In this document: piece after piece, positions 18,024-26,040 of the stretch | How the letters are laid out: every line of letters begins with the position of its first letter | Position numbering within the stretch: the stretch's first letter is position 1 | Source of the DNA: Dactylosporangium aurantiacum | Lineage (GTDB): Bacteria > Actinomycetota > Actinomycetes > Mycobacteriales > Micromonosporaceae | Length of the DNA stretch: 64,000 nucleotides | Direction of reading: 5' to 3' | Assembly (NCBI RefSeq): GCF_000716715.1 | Contig: NZ_JNYJ01000036.1 | Span: 62,001 to 126,000 of the forward strand | Notes under the pieces: model-generated | What the model saw: only the letters and a program-made list of their open reading frames with translations | The model's database searches: none | What the model was told of the DNA's origin: nothing | Program-made: the position numbers and the translations under genes

Positions 18024-18046
18024 GTGATGACAGTCCCTGACATCAC
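18024..18046. promoter_or_regulatory. TetR operator 1
   Basis: A 23-bp inverted repeat: arms GTGATGACAG and CTGACATCAC around a 3-base centre (one mismatch between arms). Only 14 bases separate it from the TetR start codon. Confidence 0.8.
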
Positions 18047-18054
18047 GCGCTATG

Positions 18055-18077
18055 GTGATGACAGAAGCTGACATCAC
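18055..18077. promoter_or_regulatory. TetR operator 2
   Basis: The same 23-bp palindrome as operator 1, with identical arms and a different 3-base centre, lying 14 bases before the epimerase ATG. Centres are 31 bp apart, about three helical turns, so both sites face the same side of the DNA. Confidence 0.8.
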
Positions 18078-18091
18078 TGGAAGGAACCACC

Positions 18092-18967
18092 ATGCGCGTC
18101 TTCGTCACCGGAGCCTCCGGCTGGATCGGCTCGGCGGTCCTCCCCGAGCTCATCGCGGCCGGTCACCAGGTCGTGGGGCTCGCCCGCACCGACGCCTCGG
18201 CCGCCGCGGTCACCGCCGCCGGCGCCGAGGTGCTCCGCGGCAGCCTGGATGACCTGGACAGCCTCCGTACCGGCGCAGAACATGCCGACGCGGTCGTCCA
18301 CCTGGCGTTCAAGCACGACTTCACCGACTACGCCGGGGCCGGCCGGACCGAACGCGCCGCAGTCACCACGATGTGCGACGTCCTGGAAGGCAAGGCGTTC
18401 CTGTTCGCGTCCGGCGTCGCGCTGCTCACCCCGGGGCGCGTCGCCACCGAGCTCGACGAGCACCCGATGCGCGGCCCGGATGCGCCCCGCGGCGGCGCCG
18501 AGGAACTCGCGTCGCAGTACACGAACCGCGGCGTGCGGACGGTCAGCCTCCGCTTCGCTCCGACCGTCCACGGCGCCGGTGATCACGGCTTCATCGCCGA
18601 GCTGGTTCGCATCGCCCGCGAGCGCGGGGTCTCGGGGTTCGTCGGCGACGGCGCCAACCGCTGGCCCGCGGTGCACCGGGCCGATGCCGCCGCTCTGGTA
18701 CGCCTCGCGCTCGACCACGCACCGGCCGGCGCTGCCGTCCACGCGGTCGCCGAGGAAGGGGTGCCGGCGCGGGAGATCGCCGCTGCCATCGGCCACGGGC
18801 TGGGGGTGCCGGTCGCTGCGGCGCCCGTGGACGACTTCGGCTGGATCGGCCGCCTCTTCGCGGCCGACATCCCCGCTTCCAGCGCCCTCACGCGGAAGGA
18901 GTTGGGTTGGACCCCGACCCGTCCGACGCTGCTGGAGGACCTGGCCGCGGGACATTACTTCATTTAG
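18092..18967 (+). CDS. NAD(P)-dependent epimerase/atypical SDR
   Basis: Extended/atypical short-chain dehydrogenase-reductase of 291 aa. The Rossmann motif GASGWIG is at residues 7-13, then [14 protein letters not shown] and DAVVHLAFKHDF. The catalytic YxxxK is replaced: the expected region reads ASQYTNRGVRTVSLR. Relatives act on sugar nucleotides or small carbonyl compounds; the substrate is not clear. AGGAA lies before the ATG. Control by the divergent TetR protein is strongly suggested by the twin operators. Its stop overlaps that of the convergent DUF6232 gene by 4 bases. Confidence 0.9.
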   Translation: MRVFVTGASGWIGSAVLPELIAAGHQVVGLARTDASAAAVTAAGAEVLRGSLDDLDSLRTGAEHADAVVHLAFKHDFTDYAGAGRTERAAVTTMCDVLEGKAFLFASGVALLTPGRVATELDEHPMRGPDAPRGGAEELASQYTNRGVRTVSLRFAPTVHGAGDHGFIAELVRIARERGVSGFVGDGANRWPAVHRADAAALVRLALDHAPAGAAVHAVAEEGVPAREIAAAIGHGLGVPVAAAPVDDFGWIGRLFAADIPASSALTRKELGWTPTRPTLLEDLAAGHYFI

Positions 18968-19416
18968 AACCGCGGCCGGTTCGCCTCGACGGCCCGGATG
19001 ACCGCGCGGCGCACCTGCTCGAATTCCTGCCGGTCGCACGACTGGAACAGCGTGATCTGCTCGCCGAAATACACCGCCTGCAGCGCCATCCAGCGCGGGT
19101 TGTTGCGGCTGTCGACGACGTGCGCGATCCCGAATACGACCCCGAGCACGATGCCGGCGCAGAGCACCGCGATCGAGCCGTACAGGACCGCGAAAGGCAG
19201 CGCCAGCAGCATCTCGATGGCGCCGAAGATGGTCGCCATGCGCCGGGCGGGGTGGGCGTCCAGGTGCGCCCGGTGAATCTGGGACAGGTCACGGAACAGG
19301 AACAGACCATCGTCGGTCTCGATACCGTACCTGGTGACGGTGACGTACTGGCTTCGGTAGAAATAGAGCCGCCCTCTACCCCGGTGGGACCTCACAACTT
19401 CGGCATTGATGGTCAT
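18964..19416 (-). CDS. DUF6232 membrane protein, copy 1
   Basis: DUF6232-type protein, 150 aa, function unknown. The N-terminal ~45 residues form beta strands (VVRSHRGRGRLYFYRSQYVTV), two TM segments lie near 65-110, and a short cytoplasmic end reads NNPRWMALQAVYFGEQITLF ... EFEQVRRAVIRAVEANRPRF. ATG 19416 has a near-perfect AAGGAGGT. A paralogue sits at 21951 on the same strand, the two flanking a whiJ-like regulator cluster. The paralogues share the ends PRWMAL, EQITLF/QEITLF and VRRAVIRAVEAN. Confidence 0.85.
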   Translation of the reverse strand: MTINAEVVRSHRGRGRLYFYRSQYVTVTRYGIETDDGLFLFRDLSQIHRAHLDAHPARRMATIFGAIEMLLALPFAVLYGSIAVLCAGIVLGVVFGIAHVVDSRNNPRWMALQAVYFGEQITLFQSCDRQEFEQVRRAVIRAVEANRPRF

Positions 19417-19476
19417 CGGACCTCCTTGATTACGTCCATCGTCGACGCCGGACCGAGGGCACAGCAATTGTTCCGA

Positions 19477-19489
19477 TGTCAAGTTCCGT
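19477..19489. repeat. TGTCAAGTTCCGT repeat, copy A
   Basis: The 13-mer TGTCAAGTTCCGT recurs exactly at 19685-19697 and as TGTCAGATTCCGT at 22471-22483. Copies at 19477 and 22471 lie 61-73 and 71-83 bases upstream of the two DUF6232 start codons. On the coding strand they contain TTGACA or CTGACA and so could be -35 elements. Confidence 0.5.
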
Positions 19490-19631
19490 TGGACTCTGGG
19501 CCACGTTTTTCTCGCACTTGACACCGGCCGAACGTGAACGCGACAAATCGTTGCGCGGCCTATCGGGTGTTGGTGAGCTTTGCGCGTTCTCCCATAACCT
19601 GAACGCTCGCTCAGTTTCCGCTGGTGGGGCG

Positions 19632-19691
19632 CTTGACAGCGGGCGCGCCGCCCGTTCCCCAAGATCGGGCGGCGCGTCGGATTCTGTCAAG
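19632..19691. repeat. Large inverted repeat in the 19417-20025 intergenic region
   Basis: Outer arms CTTGACAG (19632-19639) and CTGTCAAG (19684-19691) enclose an inner 11-bp perfect stem, CGCGCCGCCCG (19644-19654) with its complement at 19666-19676. This 609-base gap contains no convincing gene. The repeat could be a terminator, a regulator site or a cruciform. Confidence 0.55.
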
Positions 19692-19955
19692 TTCCGTCAA
19701 CAGCACTTCGCCACGCCACGACCTGCCGCCACGACCGGCCGATCTCCGACGGCGCGGGGCGCGCCGGGCGTAGTGGCCGGCGGTACGAGCCGATCAGGTG
19801 GAGCGACGCAACAACGACCACGTTCGAGGCGGGGTGCGGAGAGAGAACATGCGGTGGCGACCGGGCCTGTTCGCCCCCATCGGGCGAAGGGTCCATACCG
19901 GATCGGCGACGAGACTGGACGTGGCGGACTGCCTGTGCCAAGGTGCGTTGTCTTC

Positions 19956-19970
19956 TCTGCGTTTTGCAGA
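19956..19970. promoter_or_regulatory. Palindrome TCTGC-N5-GCAGA, site 1
   Basis: Perfect arms TCTGC and GCAGA around GTTTT, 56 bases before the start of the DUF5753 gene. Related sites precede the XRE gene (20989) and the second DUF6232 gene (22485). Confidence 0.6.
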
Positions 19971-20025
19971 AAGCTGACGGCAGATGGCGGCGTCGTCTTA
20001 GTCTGGCGAGATGAGGAGCGTGGTC

Positions 20026-20643
20026 ATGGCGGACACCGCGGATGCGACGAGGCCGCACGACGTGCGGGATCCGGCGGCGTTTCTCCAGCTCATGCAGCTG
20101 GAGCGGGAGGCCGTGCGGATCTTTCTCAACCAGCCGCTGTTCGTCCCAGGGCTGCTGCAGGTGCCCGGCTACGCGAAGGAGATGATCGGCCGCGTCGCCG
20201 GCCTGGAGCCTGACAGCGTCGAGCTGGCGGAGCGGGTGGAAGTCCGGGCCGGCCGGGTCGAGGCGTTCCACCAGCGGCTGCAGGGCCCGAACCCGCCGGA
20301 GATCTGGGTCGCCATCGACGAGGGCGTGGTCCGCCGGACGGTGGGCGGTCCCGACGTGATGCGGGAGCAGTTGGCGTATCTCGCGGCAGTGGCCAAGTTC
20401 GACACCGTGCACCTGGCGGTCATCCCGTTCGGCTACGGGGCTCATGCGGGGCTCGGCGGGTCGTTCGAGGTGCACGAGCCGGCCAGCGGTGACGCGGCGG
20501 TCTTCTTCGAGGGGGCGCACGCCGACTACATTGTCGGCGCCGATCCCGAGGTCGCCCGGCGTCACCGGGCGGCGGTGCAGCACATGGTTGCGTCCGGGGT
20601 GGACGCCCGGCCGCTGCTGGAGCAGCTCGCCGGCGCGTTATGA
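20026..20643 (+). CDS. Stand-alone DUF5753 protein lacking the HTH
   Basis: 205 aa. Almost the whole protein is a DUF5753 domain, normally the C-terminal half of XRE regulators of the WhiJ type: FLNQPLFVPGLLQVPGYAKEM, then NPPEIWVAIDEGVVRR, DVMREQLAYLA and GYGAHAGLGGSFEV. No helix-turn-helix precedes it and no HTH remnant was seen upstream, so it is either a truncated regulator or a partner lacking DNA binding. ATG 20026 is chosen because GAGGAG lies 7 bases upstream; ATG 20011 is an alternative. Its 3' end overlaps the convergent DUF397 gene by 6 bases. Confidence 0.85.
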   Translation: MADTADATRPHDVRDPAAFLQLMQLEREAVRIFLNQPLFVPGLLQVPGYAKEMIGRVAGLEPDSVELAERVEVRAGRVEAFHQRLQGPNPPEIWVAIDEGVVRRTVGGPDVMREQLAYLAAVAKFDTVHLAVIPFGYGAHAGLGGSFEVHEPASGDAAVFFEGAHADYIVGADPEVARRHRAAVQHMVASGVDARPLLEQLAGAL

Positions 20644-20841
20644 CCGGAGGATCGTCGGCGCGTCGCCCTTGATCGCGGCGATGAATTCCCGGAATGCTTG
20701 ACGGTGGAAGCTCAGCATCGGCCCGGCAGGATCCTTCGAGTCGCGCACGTGCGTGAGGTCCCCGTCGGCAGCGATCGCGACGCAGGCTCCACTGCTGCTT
20801 CTGGAGCTCGTCCGCCAGACGAGCTCACCATGGTTGTCCAT
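20638..20841 (-). CDS. DUF397 small protein
   Basis: DUF397 protein, 67 aa, with the family pattern LVWRTSSRSSSGACVAIA, VRDSKDPAGPMLSF and FREFIAAIKGD. In Streptomyces whiJ/abaA-type clusters such small acidic proteins pair with an XRE-DUF5753 regulator and modulate development or antibiotic production. Here it is divergent from the complete XRE-DUF5753 gene and convergent with the HTH-less one. GGAGGGG lies just upstream of ATG 20841. Confidence 0.92.
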   Translation of the reverse strand: MDNHGELVWRTSSRSSSGACVAIAADGDLTHVRDSKDPAGPMLSFHRQAFREFIAAIKGDAPTILRS

Positions 20842-20913
20842 AGCCCCTCCCACGAGCGGAGCAAATGTCCGCATCGACTTAGACCGATCTCACAGTACCT
20901 GAGATCCAGAGGT

Positions 20914-20952
20914 GTCAGGCACGGAAACCGTTGCCTGACGTGCCTTTGGCAC
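20914..20952. repeat. Two adjacent hairpins in the DUF397/XRE divergent region
   Basis: Arms GTCAGGCA (20914-20921) and TGCCTGAC (20932-20939) surround a small CGG-AAA-CCG stem. Immediately after comes GTGCC-TTT-GGCAC (20940-20952). They lie between the divergent DUF397 and XRE starts and are likely regulator sites rather than terminators. Confidence 0.55.
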
Positions 20953-20988
20953 GCGATACGGTAGAATTTGGCGTTTGTGTAACGGCTG

Positions 20989-21003
20989 TCTGCAATTCGC
21001 AAA
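20989..21003. promoter_or_regulatory. Palindrome TCTGC-N5-GCAAA, site 2
   Basis: Same layout as the sites at 19956 and 22485 with one arm mismatch (GCAAA for GCAGA), 23 bases before the XRE GTG. This is consistent with autoregulation. Confidence 0.5.
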
Positions 21004-21026
21004 TCGTAGGAGGCGGGCGCAGAGCG

Positions 21027-21947
21027 GTGGCTAAGACAGATTCGCCCGATCCATCGGTCCACTCCGCGTGGACGGACGTCGGGCCGGCCGTTGCCCGGGA
21101 GCTGGTGCGGTCGCGGCTGAAGGCGCTGCGCGAGGCCAGCGAGCTGTCTCCGGCGACCGTCGCCGACCACACCGGCTGGTCCATCTCGAAACTCACCCGT
21201 ATCGAGAAGGGCGAGGTGACCGTCCAACCGCTCGAGGTGCGTGCACTGCTGCAGTATTACGGCGTCGACGACGAGAACGAGGTGGCCGCGCTCGCCAAGC
21301 TCTCGCAGGCGTCCCGCGCCCGCCAGTGGTACAGCAAGCACCGGCTGGCCGGCGACTTCCAGCGGTTCGTGGCGTACGAGAGCGAAGCCAGCGTCATCAA
21401 CATCTGGCAGGTGCTGTTCGTGCCGGGGCTGTTGCAGACGGAGGAGTACGCGCGCGCCATCACCGCACTGTCGATGCGCCGCAGCCCTGACGACAAGGAG
21501 GTCCTCGCGCGGGTCAGGCTGCGCATGGACCGGCAGCAGGCGTTCCGGGAGCGGCTCGGCAGGCCCGACCCGCCGCGCATCGTCGCGGTCATCGACGAGT
21601 CGGTGCTGCGCCGGCCCGTCGGCGGGCGCGACGCGCAGCGCCGCCAGCTCGACCACCTGCTCGACCTGGCGGCGGACAAGGCGGCATACACGATCGCCGT
21701 GACACCGCTGGACCTGGTGCACCATTCCGGGCTCGGCGGCACGTTCGAGCTGCTGCAGTTCGGCGGGCGGGAGCACGGCGACGTGCTGTTCGTGGAGGCC
21801 GCGGCCGGCACGGACTCGCTGACCATGGAGCCGGAGATGACCGGCCTGTTCCGCAACCTGCTCAGCGACCTGCTGACGTACGGCCGCAGCGGCGACGACG
21901 CGCTGGAGCTGATCCGGTCCGTCCGCGCGTCGTTGCCGACCCCGTAA
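21027..21947 (+). CDS. XRE-DUF5753 transcriptional regulator (WhiJ-like)
   Basis: Regulator of 306 aa. The N-terminal XRE helix-turn-helix is at about 20-75 (LVRSRLKALREASELSPATV, ADHTGWSISKLTRIEKGEVT). The DUF5753 domain follows (VLFVPGLLQTEEYARAITA, PRIVAVIDESVLRRPVG, HHSGLGGTFELLQF). WhiJ-type proteins control differentiation with DUF397 partners; one is encoded divergently here. GTG 21027 gives the family's normal start, although AGGAGG lies a long 13 bases upstream. The HTH-less relative at 20026 shares the DUF5753 part. Confidence 0.93.
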   Translation: MAKTDSPDPSVHSAWTDVGPAVARELVRSRLKALREASELSPATVADHTGWSISKLTRIEKGEVTVQPLEVRALLQYYGVDDENEVAALAKLSQASRARQWYSKHRLAGDFQRFVAYESEASVINIWQVLFVPGLLQTEEYARAITALSMRRSPDDKEVLARVRLRMDRQQAFRERLGRPDPPRIVAVIDESVLRRPVGGRDAQRRQLDHLLDLAADKAAYTIAVTPLDLVHHSGLGGTFELLQFGGREHGDVLFVEAAAGTDSLTMEPEMTGLFRNLLSDLLTYGRSGDDALELIRSVRASLPTP

Positions 21948-21950
21948 CAA

Positions 21951-22400
21951 TTACAACCGCGGTGTCCCGTTCGCTTCGACGGCCCGGATGACGGCTCGCC
22001 GGACTTTGCCGAACTCCTGCTGGTCCCGCGTGCTGAACAGAGTGATCTCCTGCCCCCGGTAGACCGCGACCAACGCCATCCAGCGTGGGTTGCGCCAGCC
22101 GTCGACCAGCAGCGCGATGCCGAGGCCGACGGCGCTGGCCAGCCCGACGCACAGCAGCATCGCCGAGCCGTACACCGCGGCCAGAGGCACCGCGAGCAAC
22201 AGCTCGATCGCGCCGAAGATCAGCGCCATGGTCCAGGCCGGGTAGGCACGGACTTCCGCCCGGATGATCGGCCGCAGGTCGCGCACGAGGAAGCGGCCTT
22301 GGGCGTTTTCGATCCAGCGGTTGGTGACGACGATGCGCGGACCGGGGTAGAGGTAGACGACCCGTCGATCGGCACTTGAGACGTCGGCGTTGAGAGCCAT
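21951..22400 (-). CDS. DUF6232 membrane protein, copy 2
   Basis: Paralogue of the protein at 18964, 149 aa, function unknown. The N-terminal beta region (RRVVYLYPGPRIVVTNRWIE) is followed by two TM segments (about 60-105) and the conserved end NPRWMALVAVYRGQEITLF ... VRRAVIRAVEANGTPRL. ATG 22400 has AAGGAGGT upstream. The stop lies 3 bases from that of the convergent XRE gene. The upstream region has the TGTCAGATTCCGT motif and a palindrome shared with the regulator genes, suggesting one regulon. Confidence 0.86.
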   Translation of the reverse strand: MALNADVSSADRRVVYLYPGPRIVVTNRWIENAQGRFLVRDLRPIIRAEVRAYPAWTMALIFGAIELLLAVPLAAVYGSAMLLCVGLASAVGLGIALLVDGWRNPRWMALVAVYRGQEITLFSTRDQQEFGKVRRAVIRAVEANGTPRL

Positions 22401-22484
22401 GACGACCTCCTTAACTATTCTCATAGTCGGAGGCCAGACGGCTATCAGCAACAGCCCGTCTTCCTAAATCTGTCAGATTCCGTC

Positions 22485-22503
22485 TATCTGCGTTTAGCAG
22501 ATA
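22485..22503. promoter_or_regulatory. Palindrome TATCTGC-N5-GCAGATA, site 3
   Basis: The most perfect of the three: 7-bp arms TATCTGC and GCAGATA around GTTTA, about 85 bases upstream of the second DUF6232 gene. The core GTTTA resembles GTTTT of site 1. Confidence 0.65.
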
Positions 22504-22579
22504 CCGATATTTGTCTCAGTTGACCGTTTTCGTGGCATTTAGCGACGCGCTTCGTCCGCTTTGCGTCTTCTTCCGGCCA

Positions 22580-22616
22580 CCGCACGGCCTGGACCGATCC
22601 GACCCGGGCCGTGCGG
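22580..22616 (-). terminator. Hairpin downstream of rlmB
   Basis: Perfect 10-bp arms CCGCACGGCC (22580-22589) and GGCCGTGCGG (22607-22616) with a 17-base loop, 11 bases after the rlmB stop. No U tract, as is common in actinomycetes. Confidence 0.65.
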
Positions 22617-22626
22617 CACACAACTG

Positions 22627-23721
22627 TCAGGCGGCGCGGCGCCGGTTGACCTCGGCGAGGGTCACCGCGGCCGCCACCGAGGCGTTCAACGACTCCACGT
22701 CCGACGCCATCGGGATACCCACCCGCAGGTCGCACGTCTGGCCGACGAGCCGGGACAGCCCGCGCCCCTCGGAGCCGACCACCACGACGAGCGGGCCGAC
22801 CGCGGCCTCCAGGTCGTACAGCGACGTCGCCCCGTCCGCGTCCAGCCCGACGACCACGAAGCCCTCGTCCTGGCAGGCCTTCAGCGACCGGGTCAGGTTC
22901 GTCACCTGCGACACCTTCACCCGGGCCGCGGCGCCGGCGCTGGTGCGCCACGCGGTGGCCGTGATCGCCGCCGAGCGGCGCTCGGTCAGGAACACGCCCT
23001 GCGCGCCGAACGCGGCCGCCGACCGGATGATCGCGCCGAGGTTGCGCGGGTCGGTGATCCCGTCCAGCGCGATGAGCAGCGGCGCCGTGTGCTCCTTCGC
23101 CGCGGCGAGCAGGTCGTCGAACGGCTCGTACGCGTACGGCGGCACCTGCAGGCCGAGACCCTGGTGCAGCACGCCGCCGGTCATCCGGTCCAGCTCCGCG
23201 CGGGTGACCTCCAGGATCGCCACGCCCCGCTCGGCGGCCGTGCGGACCGCCTCCTTGACCCGCTCGTCCATGTCGATGCCGAGCGCGACGTACAGCGCCG
23301 TCGCCGGCACGTGCGTGCGCAGCGCCTCCACCACCGGGTTGCGCCCGACCAGCAGCTCTGGGCCGTCCTTCGGGGCCACGGACTTGCGCCCTGGCGAGAC
23401 ACGGGCCGTCGAGCGGGTGCCCGGCGCCGCCTTCTTCGACACGCCGAACGGGCCCTTGCCCGCGGTGCGCTTCGTGCCCGGCTGGCCGATCTTCGGAGCC
23501 CGCCCCTGTGCGGCGGCCGCGCGAAGCTCGTTGGCCTGCTTGCGCGCGGTCTTCTGGGGCAGCTCCTCGTCGCCGCTGTACCCCTTGTGCCAGGGACGTT
23601 CGTCCGCGGGCAGGGTACGGCCGCGCCCCGCGAGGGACTGCCGGTTCTTGCCACCGGAGCCCTTGACGGCGCCCTTCTTCGAGGCGACCCGCTTGCCGCG
23701 GCGTTCAGAGTTGCCTGGCAT
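22627..23721 (-). CDS. rlmB: 23S rRNA (guanosine-2'-O)-methyltransferase RlmB
   Basis: SpoU/TrmH-family 2'-O-ribose methyltransferase of 364 aa that modifies a guanosine in 23S rRNA (G2251 in E. coli numbering). The first ~120 residues are a Lys/Arg/Gly-rich extension typical of actinobacterial members. [13 protein letters not shown] begins the substrate-binding domain. The knotted catalytic domain shows motif 1 [12 protein letters not shown], motif 2 [11 protein letters not shown] and motif 3 [15 protein letters not shown]. It starts 6 bases after cysS, the usual cysS-rlmB pair. Confidence 0.95.
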   Translation of the reverse strand: MPGNSERRGKRVASKKGAVKGSGGKNRQSLAGRGRTLPADERPWHKGYSGDEELPQKTARKQANELRAAAAQGRAPKIGQPGTKRTAGKGPFGVSKKAAPGTRSTARVSPGRKSVAPKDGPELLVGRNPVVEALRTHVPATALYVALGIDMDERVKEAVRTAAERGVAILEVTRAELDRMTGGVLHQGLGLQVPPYAYEPFDDLLAAAKEHTAPLLIALDGITDPRNLGAIIRSAAAFGAQGVFLTERRSAAITATAWRTSAGAAARVKVSQVTNLTRSLKACQDEGFVVVGLDADGATSLYDLEAAVGPLVVVVGSEGRGLSRLVGQTCDLRVGIPMASDVESLNASVAAAVTLAEVNRRRAA

Positions 23722-23727
23722 GTCTTC

Positions 23728-25137
23728 TCAGCTCTCCAACGTCCATCGTGGACCGGCCGGGGTGTCCTCCACCGCGATACCGGCGTGCTTCAACTGGTCC
23801 CGCACCGCGTCGGCGGCGGCCCAGTCCTTGCGGCCCCGTGCCGCGGTGCGCTGCTCCAGTGCGAGCGCCACCAGCGCGTCGACCACCCGCGTGAGGTCAC
23901 CGGCCTGCGTGGAGGCCCACTGCGGGTCCAGCGGGTCGAGCCCCAACACGTCCAGCATGGCCCGCACCGACGCCAGCGCCGCGGCGATCGCCGCCCGGTC
24001 GTCGGCGGCGGCGAGGGCGCTGTTCGCGTCGCGCACCACGTCGTGGAGGACGGCCAGGGCACGCGACGTGTTCAGGTCGTCGTCCATCGCCTCCACGAAC
24101 GCGTCGGGCAGCTCGCCGAGCTCCCCGGCGCCGACCAGCTCCACCGCGCGGGTCACGAAGTTCTCCACCCGCCGGAACGCGGCCGCCGCCTCTTCCAGGG
24201 CCTCCTGCGAGTAGTCGATCACCGACCTGTAGTGCGGCGCGAGCAGGTAGTAGCGCACCTCGACCGGGCGCAGGCCGGCCTCGACCAGCGCCTCCAGGTT
24301 GATCACGTTGCCGAGCGACTTGGCCATCTTCGACCCGCCGAGGTTCAGCAGCGCGTGGTGCACCCAGTACCGGGCGAACGGGTGCCCGGCCGCGTGCGAC
24401 TGGGCGATCTCGTTCTCGTGGTGCGGGAACTTCAGGTCGAGCCCGCCACCGTGGATGTCGAACTCCGTGCCGAGATACCGCCAGCACATCGCCGAGCACT
24501 CGATGTGCCAGCCCGGCCGGCCGCTCCCCCACGGCGACGGCCAGTTGGCCTCGGCCGGCTCCTCGGGCTTGGTGCCCTTCCACAGCGCGAAGTCCCGCGG
24601 GTCCTTCTTCGCCCGCTCGGGCCCGTCGGTGGCCGGCTCCATGTCGTCGGGCCTCTGCCCGGACAGCGCGCCATACTCCGGGTGCGAGCGCACGTCGAAG
24701 TAGACGTCGCCGCTGCCGTCCGTCGCCGGATACGCGTGGCCCCGGTCGATGAGCAGCTGGATCAGCTCGTGCATCTCCGTGATGTGCCCGGTCGCGCGCG
24801 GCTCGTACGTCGGCGGCAGCACACCCAGCTTCGTATACGTCGCCGACAGCAGGCGCTCGTTGGCATAGGCCACGGCCCAGAACGGCTTGCCCTGCTCGGT
24901 GGCCTTGACCAGCACCTTGTCGTCGATGTCGGTGATGTTGCGGATGAACGTGACGGTGTAGCCGGAGCGCAGGAACCAGCGCCGCAGCACGTCATAGTTC
25001 ACCCCCGAGCGCAGGTGGCCGATGTGCGGGCCGCCCTGCACGGTGAGCCCACACAGGTAGATACCGACCTGCCCGGGCGTCATCGGGACGAAGTCCCGGA
25101 CCGATCGGGTCGCGGTGTCATACAGGCGTAGGGTCAC
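23728..25137 (-). CDS. cysS: Cysteinyl-tRNA synthetase
   Basis: Class I aminoacyl-tRNA synthetase of 469 aa charging tRNA-Cys. The zinc ligand C29 is in [14 protein letters not shown] is at residues 38-41, and KMSKS is present as KMAKS near 269. The DALR and C-terminal domains follow. Length and the C-terminal DALR region separate it from the shorter mycothiol ligase MshC. The GTG at 25137 has no clear ribosome site; TACTCT (minus strand, 25145-25150) would give a nearly leaderless mRNA. It is followed by rlmB, as in many actinobacteria. Confidence 0.96.
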   Translation of the reverse strand: MTLRLYDTATRSVRDFVPMTPGQVGIYLCGLTVQGGPHIGHLRSGVNYDVLRRWFLRSGYTVTFIRNITDIDDKVLVKATEQGKPFWAVAYANERLLSATYTKLGVLPPTYEPRATGHITEMHELIQLLIDRGHAYPATDGSGDVYFDVRSHPEYGALSGQRPDDMEPATDGPERAKKDPRDFALWKGTKPEEPAEANWPSPWGSGRPGWHIECSAMCWRYLGTEFDIHGGGLDLKFPHHENEIAQSHAAGHPFARYWVHHALLNLGGSKMAKSLGNVINLEALVEAGLRPVEVRYYLLAPHYRSVIDYSQEALEEAAAAFRRVENFVTRAVELVGAGELGELPDAFVEAMDDDLNTSRALAVLHDVVRDANSALAAADDRAAIAAALASVRAMLDVLGLDPLDPQWASTQAGDLTRVVDALVALALEQRTAARGRKDWAAADAVRDQLKHAGIAVEDTPAGPRWTLES

Positions 25138-25216
25138 GGATGCAAGAGTAACGGTCGCACCGCTGTGCCCTCGCATGCATATAACGTTGCTACCCGCCTC
25201 GCATAACCTAGGGTCC

Positions 25217-25849
25217 GTGGCTACGGAGACCGCCCAGACCCTCGACCGCGGCCTGCGCCTGCTGCACGTGGTCGCGGAGACCCCCGGTGGTCTGACCATG
25301 ACCGAGGCGGCCGCCCTCCTGGGCGTCGGCCGCGCCGTGGTGTACCGCCTGGTCGCGACCCTGTCCGAGCACGGCATGATCCGCCGGGACCGCGCCGGCC
25401 GCCTCCGCTTGGGCGCGGGCGTGCTGGCGCTGGCCCGCCGCGCCCAGCCACTGGTCGCGGACGCCGCACTGCCGGCCCTGCGCCGGCTCGCCGAGACGGT
25501 CGGCGCGACGGCCCACCTGACGATCGCCGACGGCGGCGAGGCGTACGCCCTCGCCGTGGTCGAGCCGAGCTGGACCCAGTTCCACGTGGCGTACCGGACG
25601 GGCTCCCGCCACCCGCTGGAGGTGGGCGCCGCCGGCAAGGCCATCCTGGCCGGCCGCCGCGGCGACTACGGCGCGGTCTCCACCGTCGGCGAGCTGCAGG
25701 CGGGTGCGTACGGGGTGGCGGCGGCGGTCGCGGGCGTCGAGGGCCTGGAGGCGAGCGTGGGGGTGGTGGCCCTGGCCGCCCTGGACCCGTCGTCGGTCCC
25801 GACCCACGTCACGACGGCCGCGACCACGGTGGCCAGCGCGCTGAGCTGA
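25217..25849 (+). CDS. IclR-family transcriptional regulator
   Basis: IclR-type regulator of 210 aa, slightly short. The winged helix is clear ([42 protein letters not shown]). The C-terminal ligand domain is reduced but keeps [22 protein letters not shown] and [13 protein letters not shown]. The GTG at 25217 lies 7 bases after TAACCT (25204-25209), suggesting a leaderless transcript. It is divergent from cysS with an 80-base gap. The target is unknown. Confidence 0.9.
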   Translation: MATETAQTLDRGLRLLHVVAETPGGLTMTEAAALLGVGRAVVYRLVATLSEHGMIRRDRAGRLRLGAGVLALARRAQPLVADAALPALRRLAETVGATAHLTIADGGEAYALAVVEPSWTQFHVAYRTGSRHPLEVGAAGKAILAGRRGDYGAVSTVGELQAGAYGVAAAVAGVEGLEASVGVVALAALDPSSVPTHVTTAATTVASALS

Positions 25850-25867
25850 CCCGTCGTCGCTGTCCCT

Positions 25868-26005
25868 CTACGACCTTCGCGGTGGGCCGCCCAACAGATC
25901 TCTGATGATCGTCCGCAGTCGTGCAGATCTGGTTACCCGCAGAATCGCGCGCAGCAGCTCGAAGTCGAGCTCGTGCGAGCCACTCAGTGCCTTGATGGAC
26001 GCCAT
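25868..26005 (-). CDS. 45-aa small protein
   Basis: A short gene with a strong ribosome site (GAGGAGG, 5 bases before ATG 26005). The product is 45 aa and mostly helical, amphipathic and basic (ELDFELLRAILRVTRSARLR, then TIIRDLLGGPPRRS). It follows the membrane/GAF-like gene by 35 bases on the same strand, so it is probably the second gene of that operon. No family recognised. Confidence 0.55.
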   Translation of the reverse strand: MASIKALSGSHELDFELLRAILRVTRSARLRTIIRDLLGGPPRRS

Positions 26006-26040
26006 GCGCGCCTCCTCGCCGTCAGGTAGCGCATCGGCTG

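Noticed and set aside
19476..20213. Plus-strand frame of 245 codons upstream of the DUF5753 gene
   Set aside because: Low-complexity Arg/Gly sequence that overlaps palindromes and runs out of frame into the DUF5753 gene; no HTH can be read from it.
23728..25137. Mycothiol ligase MshC instead of CysS
   Set aside because: Length (469 aa), the DALR region and the adjacent rlmB fit CysS.
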